Assembly: GCA_000507305.1 (NCBI GenBank)
Contig: DF239140.1
Coordinates: forward strand, 234,341 to 298,340
Direction of reading: 5' to 3'
Origin: Breviolum minutum Mf 1.05b.01
Lineage: Eukaryota > Sar > Dinophyceae > Suessiales > Symbiodiniaceae
DNA: 64,000 bases
Numbering within the stretch: the first letter of the stretch is position 1; every line of letters starts with the position of its first letter. Positions 22,469 to 33,803 of the stretch are shown piece by piece. Position numbers and translations under genes: made by a program. The notes below the pieces were generated by a model. The model was not told the DNA's origin. It searched no databases and saw nothing but the letters and a program-made list of their open reading frames with translations.

Positions 22469-24973
22469 CTGGATGTGAAACGAATGGGGAATTGGAATAT
22501 CAACTTACAATAACAGACTTTTCTCAAGGTATGATATGATAACAGACCGTTTCTACTTTGAGTATAAAGAAACCTTGATTTGGGGAATATCAACTTACAA
22601 TATCAACTAATCATTAGAATTTCCAACGGTTTCTTTGAAGTACTTATAACTTCTATGCTGTTATATGTAAATATATAGATATACACCTAAGATGTGCTTA
22701 GGCAAAATCTGGGGGGTAGCTCCTTAGGAAAACCTATCATGGTCAGGGATTTTAGATACCCCTCGGTCCTGAGGGTCGTGCATCGACACTAGTCAAATAG
22801 CAAAAGCCGTGTAGACAAAGATACTATGCCCACAGAGCGAACATGAATACTATGTGGATCTGTATGCGCTAGCAGTGCCAGCCAGACACTCAGAATATAC
22901 CACCTACATTCGCTTAGCCACAAAAGCATTCAAGAAAAGGTCACAGGACTGTTCTGAAGACACAATTGAAGTCACTTGAAGTCTACTGTCAATCCTTCCT
23001 GCATTTTGTGAGGGCACTGATTTATTTTGGGAAGCCAAGTCGGTTGACAAATGCTCCGGTGGGCTAAAAGTGAACAAACCAAAAAGTGTGGGGATGTTTA
23101 TTGAACATTTCCATGGTCCGCAGTATGTGTGCAAATTTTGTCAAAGAAAGACGAAGAAAAAATGCACTGACTGTGTCACGGTGTCACTATATCCCTATGT
23201 GATGTGACTTCTTGCTTCAGCCGCCATTGCACATCGTTGCTATTAGTTGGATGATCCTTTCATGAAAAAACGCATGACATGGCCTGCAAAGGCTGGCTAG
23301 GAAACGCAGCTTCCACAGGCTCGTCTGGCATAGTGGCTGCTGCCTTTCATTCAATGCCCTCTTCACTGTCTGTGCTTTGGCAATGTGAATGCATACCAGG
23401 ACCGTATATCGAGAATGGCTGCAATGCTGCAATGCTGCAATGTTGTTGCAAGTAGTCATTCTGCTGTCGATGCATCCAAGCCCATCTTGTGGATCGAAAA
23501 CTCATGGCTGACAAATCAGCAAATCAATCAAATCCATGAAATTCGGAGCTGCCTGCACGCTGTGGAGAAGAACAGCGTCAGGCTCCGGCACTGCAGCCTT
23601 TCAAGAGCCCAAAAATCTGAGGTCATATCGCTAGTCATACTCCGTGCTAACACTGCACAAACATTCACACAAGTGATCAACTGAACCTCGATGGGTGGAG
23701 CATCGTGACCATTGGCATTGATGGCATTGATCACTGGCTGCTCAAAGGATGTCTGTACTGCCTCTCTTTCTGCAACAAAGCAATGATTTGGATGAAGGTG
23801 TTTTAATCTCTGTCCAATGGCAGATCATCACTTCTGATAAAGTCGAGCAACGGTACTAGAAAACAAAACCAGTATGATACGGCGATAAGGTCAGTTCCGT
23901 TCACAAATGGTACCAAATGATACCAAATCAGTGTCCATACCAAGGTACTTTGCGATTCGATTCGATAGTTGCTATGGGCACCTGGTTGGGCACGAACTCT
24001 GACGGCCACTCGGCTTGGGTGGCATGGACCTTACAGCACTAGAAGCCGCTTGGGGTGATTGGTGAGATGGATGGATGGATGAATGGATAGGATAGATAGG
24101 TAGATGGATGGATGGCATGAATCGAATTATATATATATATAATTATATAATTCATAATTCGTTGAATTCTAAAACTTCTCTCTCTCATCAAAGCCAACAA
24201 AGACCGAACTTCTGCGAAATGCAGTTCAGATCATCTCCAGTCCAATCCCCGCCCATCAGCCTGTTCTGTATGCCCATTGGCCACCGGAGGCGGGTCAAGG
24301 GTCTCTCCCATGGAACCCACTTCATTTTCCTCAAGAATCAATCTCTTGGCAACTTACAAAGGATCCAAAATGAATCATGGGCAAACCTCAAAACCCAGAA
24401 AGTATCAAAAAGCAACCTTTTCGACCTGAACATGGTATCCTTATCTATCCGCGGTAGTCAACTCAGAACAATCACAACTCCTCTGGAACTCATAGATCAT
24501 AGATTTGTAGTGTAGGCAAATACGTTGCAAGTCTGAAAAGGGAAAGACATTCAACTGGTCAACACAGAAGCCCCTGCTGCCTCCGGAGAATTTGGCGTGG
24601 TTGTTGATGAACTCCTAATAACTCAAGCCAGCAGCGGATTCTTGATGAAGGGTCAACATAGGAGGATTACGAGTAGAATCGCCAGTTCGTATCAATCCTA
24701 TGTCCTAGGCATTTTTGGACTATGTTAGAATCGTATGACTCTGACACTTTCAAGATTGAAGCACGACGTGAACGACAAAGACAAAGCTTGCCTTGGAGTC
24801 TTGCAGCATGCCTCATCTCAGGTCATCCACCATTGTAGCTGGTGAGTTAGTGATAGTGGTGTTTCCAGCCAATGTCAGTTAAACATAAGGGTACCTCTAC
24901 TCAATGTTTGGCGAGCATCTCGGCAACTTTGACGCCCAGCTCGAAAAAAAAAACACAAAAAAAACATGTGGCT
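22469..24973. other. mostly non-coding; GATG/GATA microsatellite
   Basis: Contains a GATG/GATA tetranucleotide tract at 24066-24117. Possible but unsupported minus-strand coding at 24240-24320 (an ATG-led frame MGETLDPPPVANGHTEQ) and at 22985-23090. Triplet-like TGCAATGCTGCAATG at 23420-23445. No gene called. Confidence 0.35.
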
Positions 24974-25195
24974 TCAGCCTGTGCCAGCTTCACCGTTGGC
25001 CAAAGAAATCATAAGAAAGTCTTCTATAGCCGAATTTGCCCGCAGAATATTGTTGAACCATTGCACCCTTCTGATTGTTGGCACCCAACACCCCAAAATC
25101 CCCCCAAAACCCAACAACCCTAAAACAACCCTAAGCTCCCCAAGCTCCGCACGTGTGGATGCCAGGGTGCGGAAGCTGCCAGCTGCTGACCTGTG
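24974..25195 (-). CDS. candidate terminal exon with a hydrophobic helix
   Basis: After an acceptor AACTCACAG the frame reads SAAGSFRTLASTRAELGELR, a hydrophobic GLLGFGGILGCW, then FNNILRANSAIEDFLMISLA and stop at 24974. Seventy-odd unbiased codons make chance unlikely. A second frame is open for the first 22 codons. One membrane or buried helix; family unknown. Confidence 0.42.
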   Translation of the reverse strand, partial: HRSAAGSFRTLASTRAELGELRVVLGLLGFGGILGCWVPTIRRVQWFNNILRANSAIEDFLMISLANGEAGTG

Positions 25196-25534
25196 AGTTA
25201 CAGTATATAGCCTATTATATAGCTGATAATCTCTCATGAAAACCACTAGGTCCAAGTATCTAGCTAGCTGTAGAAGCTGTAGATGTATAATCATCTCTAA
25301 ATGCATGGGATATGGAATTGGAACCCCCCAATAGATAAACCAATACAGGAATTGAAATTTGGGCATATTCTGCGTGTTTGGGGATGACTATGCCCTCTGG
25401 TAAGCTAACATGGCTGGCCGGAAAATCTGTGAGTTTTGAATAGGAAATACATCTTCAACCATTCAACCAGTTGATTTTCCAGTTCCTAGCATTTTAGTTC
25501 TTTTGAAATGCAGAGTCGTGGAAAGTGAAGGTTA

Positions 25535-25835
25535 CGCTTGGGATCTCCAAGCTTAAAAATGTGTACTCCTGGTGGTGACTGTTACAGCTTGTGGGGTGGA
25601 TCCCAGGAAGACTTTACTTGGGTGTTCCGTTATCCGTTGCTATATGACTTTGGCAATTCGGTTTGAAAACGGCACCATGGAGGCTCTTTAAGATCACTTT
25701 CTCCAAGCTTAAGCTTGGGATCTCCAAGCCTCAAAATGTCATACTCCCGGTGGTGACTGTGACTGGGTATGGGGTGGATCCCAGGAAGACAGTATTAAGA
25801 CAGTATTTCCATTGTTATATGAGTTTACTTGGCGA
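25535..25835. repeat. local tandem duplication (~175-bp offset)
   Basis: GCTTGGGATCTCCAAGC...GGTGGTGACTGT...GGGGTGGATCCCAGGAAGAC at 25535-25625 is repeated at 25708-25800, followed in both by a TTATATGA.TTT..TTGG-like tail. No coding potential is evident. Confidence 0.75.
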
Positions 25836-25969
25836 TGTGCTCAACATCCAACACCTGGCTAATTTGCTGGTCATTGAGTATGGAAAATGGTAAGCATTTT
25901 TCCGTCATCACTGCTCGAAACACCCAATGGCTTGAGGGTAAGATTGGGAACCATCCTCACTTTCCATGA

Positions 25970-26265
25970 TTACATGCTGGGTGGCCCCTTCCCGCCTGGT
26001 CCCATCACCACGCTCATCTGTGGGTTCATGGGCATGGGCATGCTTGGCATTCCTCCCATACCCTGCTTGCAGCCCATCATCACTCCCGCCGTTTGGCCTT
26101 GGCGCATCATCCCACCTTTGCCCGTACCACCCATTCCCATCATAGGATTGTTGCCCGCACCGCCCATGCCGCCCATGGGATTGGCATACATCTGGTTGCG
26201 CATGCCTCCACCTTTTCCTCCCTTGCCCTTGCCGCCCATGCCCGTGCCCACAGCACTTGGGGAGT
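25970..26265 (-). CDS. Gly/Met-rich C-terminal exon (RNA-binding-protein-like tail)
   Basis: After an acceptor at TTTGCTGAG the frame reads QSYSPSAVGTGMGGKGKGGK, then repeated PMGGMGG/NPMMGMGG-type motifs, ending PPSM before a TAA at 25970. Gly/Met/Lys-rich tails of this sort occur in hnRNP- and cold-shock-type RNA-binding proteins, but no RNA-recognition motif is visible here because upstream exons are not identified. The opposite strand is also open (Pro/Ile-rich), which is expected from the composition. Chosen strand: minus, since it has a splice acceptor, a stop and low-complexity style typical of real tails. Confidence 0.5.
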
Positions 26266-26518
26266 AGCTTTGACCTCAGCAAAGCCAGTGGGATTGAGGA
26301 AGCGGAGTTATAACACCCAAGGCAGCACTACTCTGGTGAAGCTACGATACGTCACCAGGATGGAAAATCTCCAGAAATATTATATATTATTATATTATAT
26401 ACATATTATCTATACACGATTGGTTTATTTTTGTGCTGCTGCCCAGGGCCTTCACACAACTATAGAACTACTTGGGTGAGTTCAAAATGTCAAAATTCCC
26501 CATGCCAGAAGACCTTAG

Positions 26519-26785
26519 TTGGTGGTTTCAACCCTGAAGAATATGCTCGTCAAATTGGACCCCTTCCCCAATTTTCGGCAGGTGAGAATTCGTTGAAAAT
26601 ATGTATTAAAGACCGAGGAACTCAAGACATGGCCAGGCACATGTCGCACGATCGCCTTGACGTGGGGGATGACATGGCAATTTAACACAACAAAGAGAGC
26701 CATGCAGCCCAGATTTTATGCTGCCTGGAAGCCTGAAATTGGTACTATGCTTTAACAATCCACATGCCATAGCAACAAAGTGCTC
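26519..26785. repeat. dispersed repeats R2 (26519-26577) and R1 copy 2 (26630-26785)
   Basis: R2 matches 1317-1375 (GGTGGTTTCAACC, AATATG.TCGTCAAATTG). R1 matches 1109-1260 (CGATCGCCTTGACGTGGGGG ... CATGCCATAGCA). See the entries at 1109 and 1310. Confidence 0.7.
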
Positions 26786-27990
26786 AAGCCCATGTCAGAT
26801 TTGAACAGACAAGGTGAATCTGGTGGATTCCCTTCGTCCTTGCCACCATTTTGTCTGCAGTGCAAACGAGCCCCTGGCCTGTCCGCTCATAGCATAGACA
26901 GGGTTGTTAGCACCTGTCCATCAAGGCCATCAACGAATTTCCCTGTCTACAAATTGAATAAACCCATGAAAGCCTCAGGTCGCCACTACCCAAGCAAATT
27001 TTTAGCTTCATTTGTAGACTCCGCTTTTTCTTTTTGCTGCTTGAGAGAAGGATGTAGATTCCAAAAATGCTAGTGTATTTTTCAATAAATATCAAGAGGA
27101 TGATGTGGTTGGAGGTCGTTCTCTTTTGAACCAAATGCCTTACCCAGAACTGAAAGGTGAAGTGCTTCCACCCCGGACCTGTCTTCCCGCTGGGCGGATA
27201 GCAGTAGTTCTGTGCCTAGCAATTGCTTTCTGCTTCCACTTTTTGCAGCACTTTGCAACAAAGGCAGTAATTTTCAAGGCTCCCAAGCATGTACAACTTG
27301 ATGGACTTTAGTTTTGAGATTGACAATATTCATCAAGACAAGTCTACCAAGCCTTCTACATGATTCTCCCCTCCATATCTTCCGAAAATGAGCTCGTCTT
27401 ATACCATCAATACTGGGGAATCAACATGATTTTTCTCAGCCAAACTCATCTAGACATAGACATAGAATAACCATTGATAAAACTGATGAATTGACTGAAG
27501 AAAGGCATTCTTGCAGGGTTCCTGTTTGGGCATCTCAAGTCGTTTTCGGCATCTCAAGCCGAATTCAAAATGATGAAGCATGTAGAGATCTTAGCAGGCT
27601 CCTGCCAACCATCCCAAAACGTTTTGCTCTTAAAGTTCCCACCTGCACTGGGAACTTCTTAGGAACCACATCCGCAAACAAGACCTGGCTGGTGACGGGA
27701 GACGCACGATTCTGCATCCATCAAGTTCAAACGGTGTGAATTTGATCATATTTCAACAACATTCACCAACTTACTGAAATGTTAGGTCAACTTGGAGGAT
27801 GCCTCCACTAAACCACCAATTTGGGGGGAAATCCATAAGCTAACATCACCATAAATCCTCCTAAATACGTATGCATATATATGTATCCTGTACAGTACAC
27901 TGTGTGTGTATATATGTATACATACACATGGACATGTAATGTATGTATAATAAAGTATATTACGTACAATTACCTATCAATCTGCAATCT
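26786..27990. other. no firm gene; possible plus-strand exon at 27517-27663
   Basis: At 27517, after TTCTTGCAG, a plus-strand frame reads GFLFGHLKSFSASQAEFKMM, then HVEILAGSCQPSQNVLLLKF, and stops. It is protein-like but opposite to the prevailing direction and without partner exons. A plus-strand frame at 27127-27311 contains a hydrophobic run. The 27850-27970 part is AT-rich. Confidence 0.3.
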
Positions 27991-28713
27991 TCACATCCAA
28001 AGGGTTGCCCTTTTTTTTCGTGGCACCTTATCCACCTGCATGGACTTCTTTTCCTCTGCAATCTGGTTCGCCAGAACACACTTGGCCTTGACACGGCTTC
28101 AGTGGCTCATATGGCAGGATTGTCTATCTTGTCTACCGAGAAGAAAAAAGTTGGACATACCATGCATTCCATTTTCCATACGCGTATTGCATAGGTTGAT
28201 TGAACTTCAACTCATGGCTGCATTTGCTACACATCATTGTATCGAATTACTTTCCATGGAACTGTTTTGCCTTGTTTTGGTTGTGTGTATGCGTTGAAGA
28301 CACCTCAATTCGTGAACACAACACTTTGTCAGCATTGATTCTACGACGCAAGTGTTGTTCACTTTTTTGAAGCTACTAGTACTGACAATGCATTCTCACT
28401 TGACCAGCCACCTTGGGAAAAAAGTCTACACTTTTTCTCGAAACCTTTCTTTAGGTAAAGGTAAAAACGTTTGAAGGGTCGGGGGTTCTTCAAAACTGAG
28501 GCACAAAAAATGATCATACGCCACACTTCAACTCCTTCTGCCACCTTCTTCTTGATGCAAGATTTTGTCATGAATAGCAACATCACTTCACCCAACTGCG
28601 GCAGCTGAAATGGAGAAACATAAATAATACATGGGGCGACCAACCTGCACATCGCATTGAGGCGGTGTGGCAGCGGGCCCATGGGATGAATCGTCCACCA
28701 CCTGCGCATCCAT
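27991..28713 (-). CDS. candidate gene with well-supported first two exons
   Basis: Exon 1 (28645-28713) starts MDAQVVDDSSHGPAATPPQC and ends after exactly 23 codons at CAG/GTTGGT. A 40-bp intron ends TTTCAG, and exon 2 (28412-28604) continues in phase with LPQLGEVMLLFMTKSCIKKK, VAEGVEVWRMIIFCASVLKN and a basic FKRFYLYLKKGFEKK to a GTGGCT donor. A likely last exon near 28095-27991 reads CVLANQIAEEKKSMQVDKVP and RKKRATLWM before a stop; its phase with exon 2 is unresolved. The N-terminus is acidic and disordered-like and the tail is basic. No family recognised. The MGGLCSC start at 28872 might be a further upstream exon. Confidence 0.45.
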
Positions 28714-28825
28714 CACACGTGGCAAATTGTAAGGCCGTTTCCCGAAAACGCACTCAAAGGGTTCTTTGAAGGAATGTGTTCATAGATGATGATCTTTTAC
28801 ATGGAACGGAAAACATGACCACCAA

Positions 28826-30330
28826 CCCCAACCATTACGTCGGACCTCCTCGCAGCTGCACAGACCGCCCATTTTTATGCTGCAAGGCTGAAAAACGACG
28901 TGGAAAAGAATGAAAACGAGGGAAAAAGGGCGGGGAACGATGAAAAAAGATGAGGTGGACTTGACCCTCTATAGAATTGAAACGTTTTGAGGATGGCATG
29001 ATTTAATTTTTAGTCGACCTTTCTGAAAAACCTGTGTCTGAGAAACCTGTATCTGACAAACCAATATCTGAAAAACTTGCTTGCTCAGGTTTTCAACATG
29101 ATTTGATTGCCAGCTTAGGTTTTCAACATATTGAAGTTCTCCTTCAATGGGATTACAGAAAAAGGATGATTGAAATTGATCCACCAAGATGTTGATTTTA
29201 TTCTGGGGCATGGCACTTGCATTCGGGGATATCACCCAAAGGACTGGAATTGCTAGTTGCAGATAGAATATGGTCCTGACTACTTTCAATAATATTGCAC
29301 ATAGAATATGTAAAGTATTGATTATCATAATCCTGCCTCATCTCAACAAAACAATCAATTTCCGACAGGGCTTTCATGGATTTGATGTGTGTGTGTGTGT
29401 GTGTTTGACTGTGTGTGTGTGTGCTCAAGTGCATTGAGTTCGAACCACTAGCTCAAGAAGCTTGATTTAGCACTGCGGCACGTGGGCAACCGTGTTCTGA
29501 GTTTGCGGCAAATGATGTTTGTCAAAAAATCACTTGTGGCAAGCTTATGGCAACGTAACTTTCCTCCCTACCAACAAATTCTTTTGAGATTGCAGTTCGG
29601 AGCTAGCGCAAGAGACTCTGAACTATCTCAAGGACCGTGACGTGGAATCAGGGGTGACCGTTGGCCATACTTAACCACCCTTTCCCAGAAGCCAAGATTG
29701 CTCGAAACTAAGCTCTCGTCAACAAACACCTATAGAATCACATCACTCAGGCAAAAAAACATATAAAAACACCATGGAATCATGACATTGAAGTTCATCA
29801 AAAAGCTTGAATCAGTAAAGAATTAAACCATCTGTGTCCCATCTTTCAAGCACTTTTCCAAACTTTAAGCCCCCAGCTTTACTATAGAATTGCTCACGGT
29901 TATTTTCATTGCCAAGTCTGATCAATCATGAGTTTCATCTCAGAAGGGTGCTGAAGAATTGATGCTGCAATTCTATAGTCACTCCTAACTCTGGTAGACA
30001 AACTTGACACATTTCAGGCCGGGCCAACAAATCCAACTTTTTTTTCACCTTTTCATTCCTCCAACATGGCAATTCGAAAGCCATTTTTCGGCCAGGCCTT
30101 TTTGAGGCCATGTCTCTTTCAATCACCCGGTCAGCTCAAAAGTTGTTCAAAAAAAGCGACCAGTTTGGGCAAAAACAAATTGAGTAGACATACCATATTT
30201 TTCTGAGAAAACTGTCATCTAAACTCTTTCAAGGATTTCGATATGTTTTGAGCCGTCGGGCCGTTTCCGATCTACCTTCCCTGGCACCCCAACTTTGCCA
30301 AAGGAATCTCACCTCGATGCCAAAAAACGC
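28826..30330. repeat. segmental duplication, copy 2
   Basis: Counterpart of 2870-4235. The extended identity begins near 29046 and ends near 30328 in CAAAAAACG, after which the two loci diverge. The left shoulder 28826-28872 is also shared. In this copy the minus-strand open frame with a hydrophobic N-terminus (HILCAILLKVVRTIFYLQLA, ending SPNASA) reaches an ATG at 29328, whereas copy 1 is frame-shifted upstream. Confidence 0.85.
28838..28872 (-). CDS. candidate micro-exon MGGLCSCEEVRR (paralogue of 2915)
   Basis: ATG at 28872, reading MGGLCSCEEVRR to a GTAATG donor. Relative to 2915 there is one amino-acid change (Ala to Gly) and several synonymous changes in a dozen codons, while the following intron-like sequence is unrelated. 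Met-Gly-x-x-Cys suggests lipid modification. Very short, so the call rests mainly on the comparison. Confidence 0.33.
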
Positions 30331-30502
30331 AAGCAATCTAAGCAATCAAAAATCAACAAAAAACTGTGCACTTCCCACAGATCTGATGTTTGAAAAGTCG
30401 GAAATCAAAAAACCAGCTGAGAACAAGACATACAAAAAGAAGTCTCCAGAGACTGCGAAAGCCTCTCAACTGCAATAGCTTCCCATGACCCGAGGCCGAG
30501 GC

Positions 30503-31550
30503 CTAGTCCATGACCTCCTTCAGGGCCACACCCACCACAAGTAGCACGAAAAGAACGCCAAAGGCAACAGCTACTTTGCCACCCACATCACCCATAGGCA
30601 TAAAATACCTGAATTTTTAGGTGTTTGGAAGATATCCTGGGAAAAGATGTCAGAAATATGTTGTTTTGTTTGAGATTGAGTGGATGCACCATGTTGTTGA
30701 TAAAAAAGTATCTACTATGTTATATCCATCTTAGAGAATCCTGGACCTTAGCTTCTTCACTTCAAATCGGCTGTAGCTCAGTTCTCAGGTGCCATTGAAA
30801 AAAAAACAGCCTTGCTATACCCTTAGATGTTCGGCAAAAGCTTCCCGGTACACCGGTACATCCCCCCCTCTTCTCCAGTCTTGATACCCAATGACTCCCA
30901 TGAATCCCCCGCACCGTTCGTTTTGGCAGAGGCACTCAGTGGAATAAATGGTGCCGAATCCCAGGTACAAAAAGAAGACGACTCCAGGCACGAAAAACGC
31001 GTAAGGATCACCTTGGTAGAGGAGATCACGACCCACTTGAGCTTCGACAAAGGTTGGAGGGTAAACTCCCAGTTTCTCATCAAACTAAGGCTTCCCAAAG
31101 GAAGTTCCTCATGATTTGGGGAAGGTCTTTTTGAATTTCTGGAACATTGGTGCAAATCCATCGACATTTTGATGATTGATCGTTGAATCTGAGGGAAAAC
31201 AAAGGATTGTCCAGTTTTGGGTGGTCACAGGAGGGTTCACTTGCCAGGAAGTGTATCATAAAATATGTAATATATATACAGTATGTTATTTCAGGAATGC
31301 CATCAAACTCTTCCTTTCGCACCCTTGCTGCTTGGCAAGTCATATAAGATATCCTTAACAGGTGGGGGTGAAATGAGCCCAGTACTATCAACTTACCAAG
31401 TACCCTGGACCACAAGAAACTCCACTGGAGAACATTCGAATGGTTTCTAGAGGTTCCCCCACCTTCTTCCTCCGCCACAGCCTTTGGATCTCCACCTTCG
31501 GGTTCTTTGACCTCCTTTAAAAAAAGCCGGGTCCATAGCATGGACACTGG
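30503..31550 (-). CDS. small polytopic membrane protein, three exons
   Basis: Exon 1 (to 31397) ends ETIRMFSSGVSCGPGYL at a canonical GTAAGT. Exon 2 (30876-31084) reads FDEKLGVYPPTFVEAQVGRD, a helix YAFFVPGVVFFLYLGFGTIY, a cysteine pair ECLCQNERC, and MGVIGYQD. It closes in phase 2 at a GA-type donor (GACTG/GAGAAG). Exon 3 (30503-30608) restores the frame as W-YFMPMGDVGGK, then a C-terminal helix VAVAFGVLFVLLVVGVALKE-VMD and stop. At least two membrane helices. The organelle and function are unknown; the start lies in an exon I could not place. The phase agreement across three exons, one with a GA donor, is the main support. Confidence 0.5.
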
Positions 31551-31565
31551 CATTTCAAATTGCAC

Positions 31566-32801
31566 TCAAGGCAGGCGAGACTTTCTGTGAGGAAGGTTTT
31601 TCGATCCCGTACACTTTTCATCTTCACAGAAACGAGACGTTACATGATCATCCCTAATCTGGAAGAGAAAAAACTACAACTATAATTCTCAAGTAAAGTA
31701 GCAAAGATCAAAAAAACACCCCGCCAATGTGACGGAAGTCCTTCACAGCATCAACTTTCTTGGTGTTTTCACTTGCCCTTCTGGTCAGATGGTCAGATCG
31801 CCCTGACACCTTCACCGTACTCCAGGCATGATTTGCTGAAGCAAATACCTCAGGAACCCGGGAATGGGGAGTTTCCTAATCTCATCTAAGATTTCTGTAT
31901 TGTTACTTCATACAGTTGGTAGTACTGTTTGATTCTGTATTTGTCCCAGGTAATCTTGTTCTTGTTCCAGTCCTTCATGGTTCTATATACTGCACTTGGA
32001 CTTGTTGTGTTCTTACTATTGCTCCTGTTCTTGATGGCTATGCTATTGCTATGTCATTGTTCTGATTGCTACCATTCTGACTATCATGATTGTTCTCGGT
32101 CATGGTATTTTGCTCGTGTAGTTGTTGCTGCAATTGTAACTACATGCTTTCTCATACTTTTCTTGTCCTTAGGATGATAATCATTACAGTCAACGGATCA
32201 TTACCATCACTTGCTTCCTGCTGAAACATCCAAGGATCTCCAAAGACCCCCAAACTGAGGCAAAGGCTAATAATACAGCACCAATCAATGCCACACTCAA
32301 CAAGGGCACAGTTTTTCCTAGGCAAACACTGGACATCTCGCCGAAACTGATTTCATGTGCCAAAAAGAAAACATCACGCCTCCCACACATGAATGTCGAA
32401 TTGGAGAAATCTTTCATCTTCAACAGGGAAATACAATGGAATACGGAATACAATGGAAAAATACAGAAATGCATCTACCAATAATATGGGGAAATCTCAG
32501 TTCGTAATAGTTCGTAGCTGAACCAATCATATTACATTCACCTCCCGGAAGCCAAGACTCTTCGCTTTCTGTCTGAAGTCATTGGGTCAATTTTCCAACT
32601 GCCGCTTTCGCATAGCCAGTGGAAACATGTCTAGTTTTGTAAGGTCTAAGTTCTGGATATTCCTGGATTCTTAGATGATTTTGTTCTATGATTGATTCGC
32701 CATTGCTATGTGTGATTGTTTTCTGACCTTTGTTGACGATGTTTTAAACGTGTTGCTACAGCTATTTGCAGCCTAGCGAATCAGTAAGTTCAACTAAATG
32801 A
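31566..32801. other. no firm gene; T/C-rich tract and a possible hydrophobic exon
   Basis: 31900-32170 is T-rich and gives an artefactual Leu/Val-rich frame on the plus strand. A minus-strand frame at 32190-32340 (VPLLSVALIGAVLLAFASVW) could be a membrane exon, but no splice partner was found. Confidence 0.3.
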
Positions 32802-32950
32802 CTAAAGACTAAAGTCCTTCAACAAAGCTTGTCTCACTGCCTCTTTTGACCGGCTATCGTGTTGCACTGTGTTTTGCTTTTTGTAGAGTTCTTCGTCTAA
32901 GCTGAAGTGAGCAGTTGCGGGTTTCATTGATTTGCACCACTGTCGAAGCA
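32802..32950 (-). CDS. candidate 3'-terminal exon, unknown protein
   Basis: The frame reads LIMLRQWCKSMKPATAHFSL, then EELYKKQNTVQHDSRSKEAV, and ends RQALLKDFSL with TAG at 32802. Hydrophilic, unbiased, helix-like. A possible partner exon lies near 33300-33215 (STVNDFDLARLFGNVAIGLV). No family recognised. Confidence 0.4.
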
Positions 32951-33803
32951 TGATCAACTCCCAATTGATTGCAAGAAAAACAGAAACGAAAGATGTGTTA
33001 CAATCACAAGATGATGTGTGATACAGACTCATCTGCATCGATCCTTCAAAGTACTCTTCCAACTGATCATGAAAAAAATCCTTTTCCAGGTAGGGTTATC
33101 TCCAAACGTTGGCCCTGAACAAAGTCAAACATCTCGTTAAAAGGCAGCTGCCTTCCAGCCCTCCCACATCGCATTTTTTTTTCAGCCAACGGAGAGATCT
33201 CTCAACGGAGATCCATGACCAAACCGATGGCCACGTTGCCGAAGAGCCTTGCAAGATCAAAATCATTCACAGTGGAAACTCCCCAACTTTTTCACTGTTA
33301 ATGAAGTGCAAATGGATGCGCAAAATATCGTATCCCAGGACAATCCACTTGGAACGTTGACTCATGAAATCTGTTATTACAGCAGTCATGTAAAAAGGGA
33401 AATGAAGATGATGTGCAGTAAAATAAGCAAATAGGACATAGGATTGCTTTTTTTCAATGACAAATTCAACGCACCACTACATCTGAGGGGGGTGACCCGG
33501 GTAGGGAAAAAATAACTTCCTAAACCAAGACACCACGATGCAAACAACTTGGAGAGCTTCCAGTTCAGAGCAGCACTATGGTGCGTTTCGACCTTCCAAA
33601 TCCAAGGCGTGGGCGTGCATCTTTGTTGAAAATGCCCATGTCTTTTTTCAAGATCAGATCCAGGACTCAGGGGTGTTTTGTCTAAAGTCTTCCACCACTT
33701 TGAGGATGAGAGTTGATACCCACCTAAGTTCTTTTTGTTGGAAGAAAACCATCCAAAAACGAATCTTTCCCACAAAATCCAACATCAAAATCAAACTCCG
33801 CAG

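Noticed and set aside
31929-32177. Plus-strand Leu/Val-rich frame resembling a membrane protein
   Set aside because: The DNA is a T/C-rich low-complexity tract, and there is no start context, splice partner or conserved motif.
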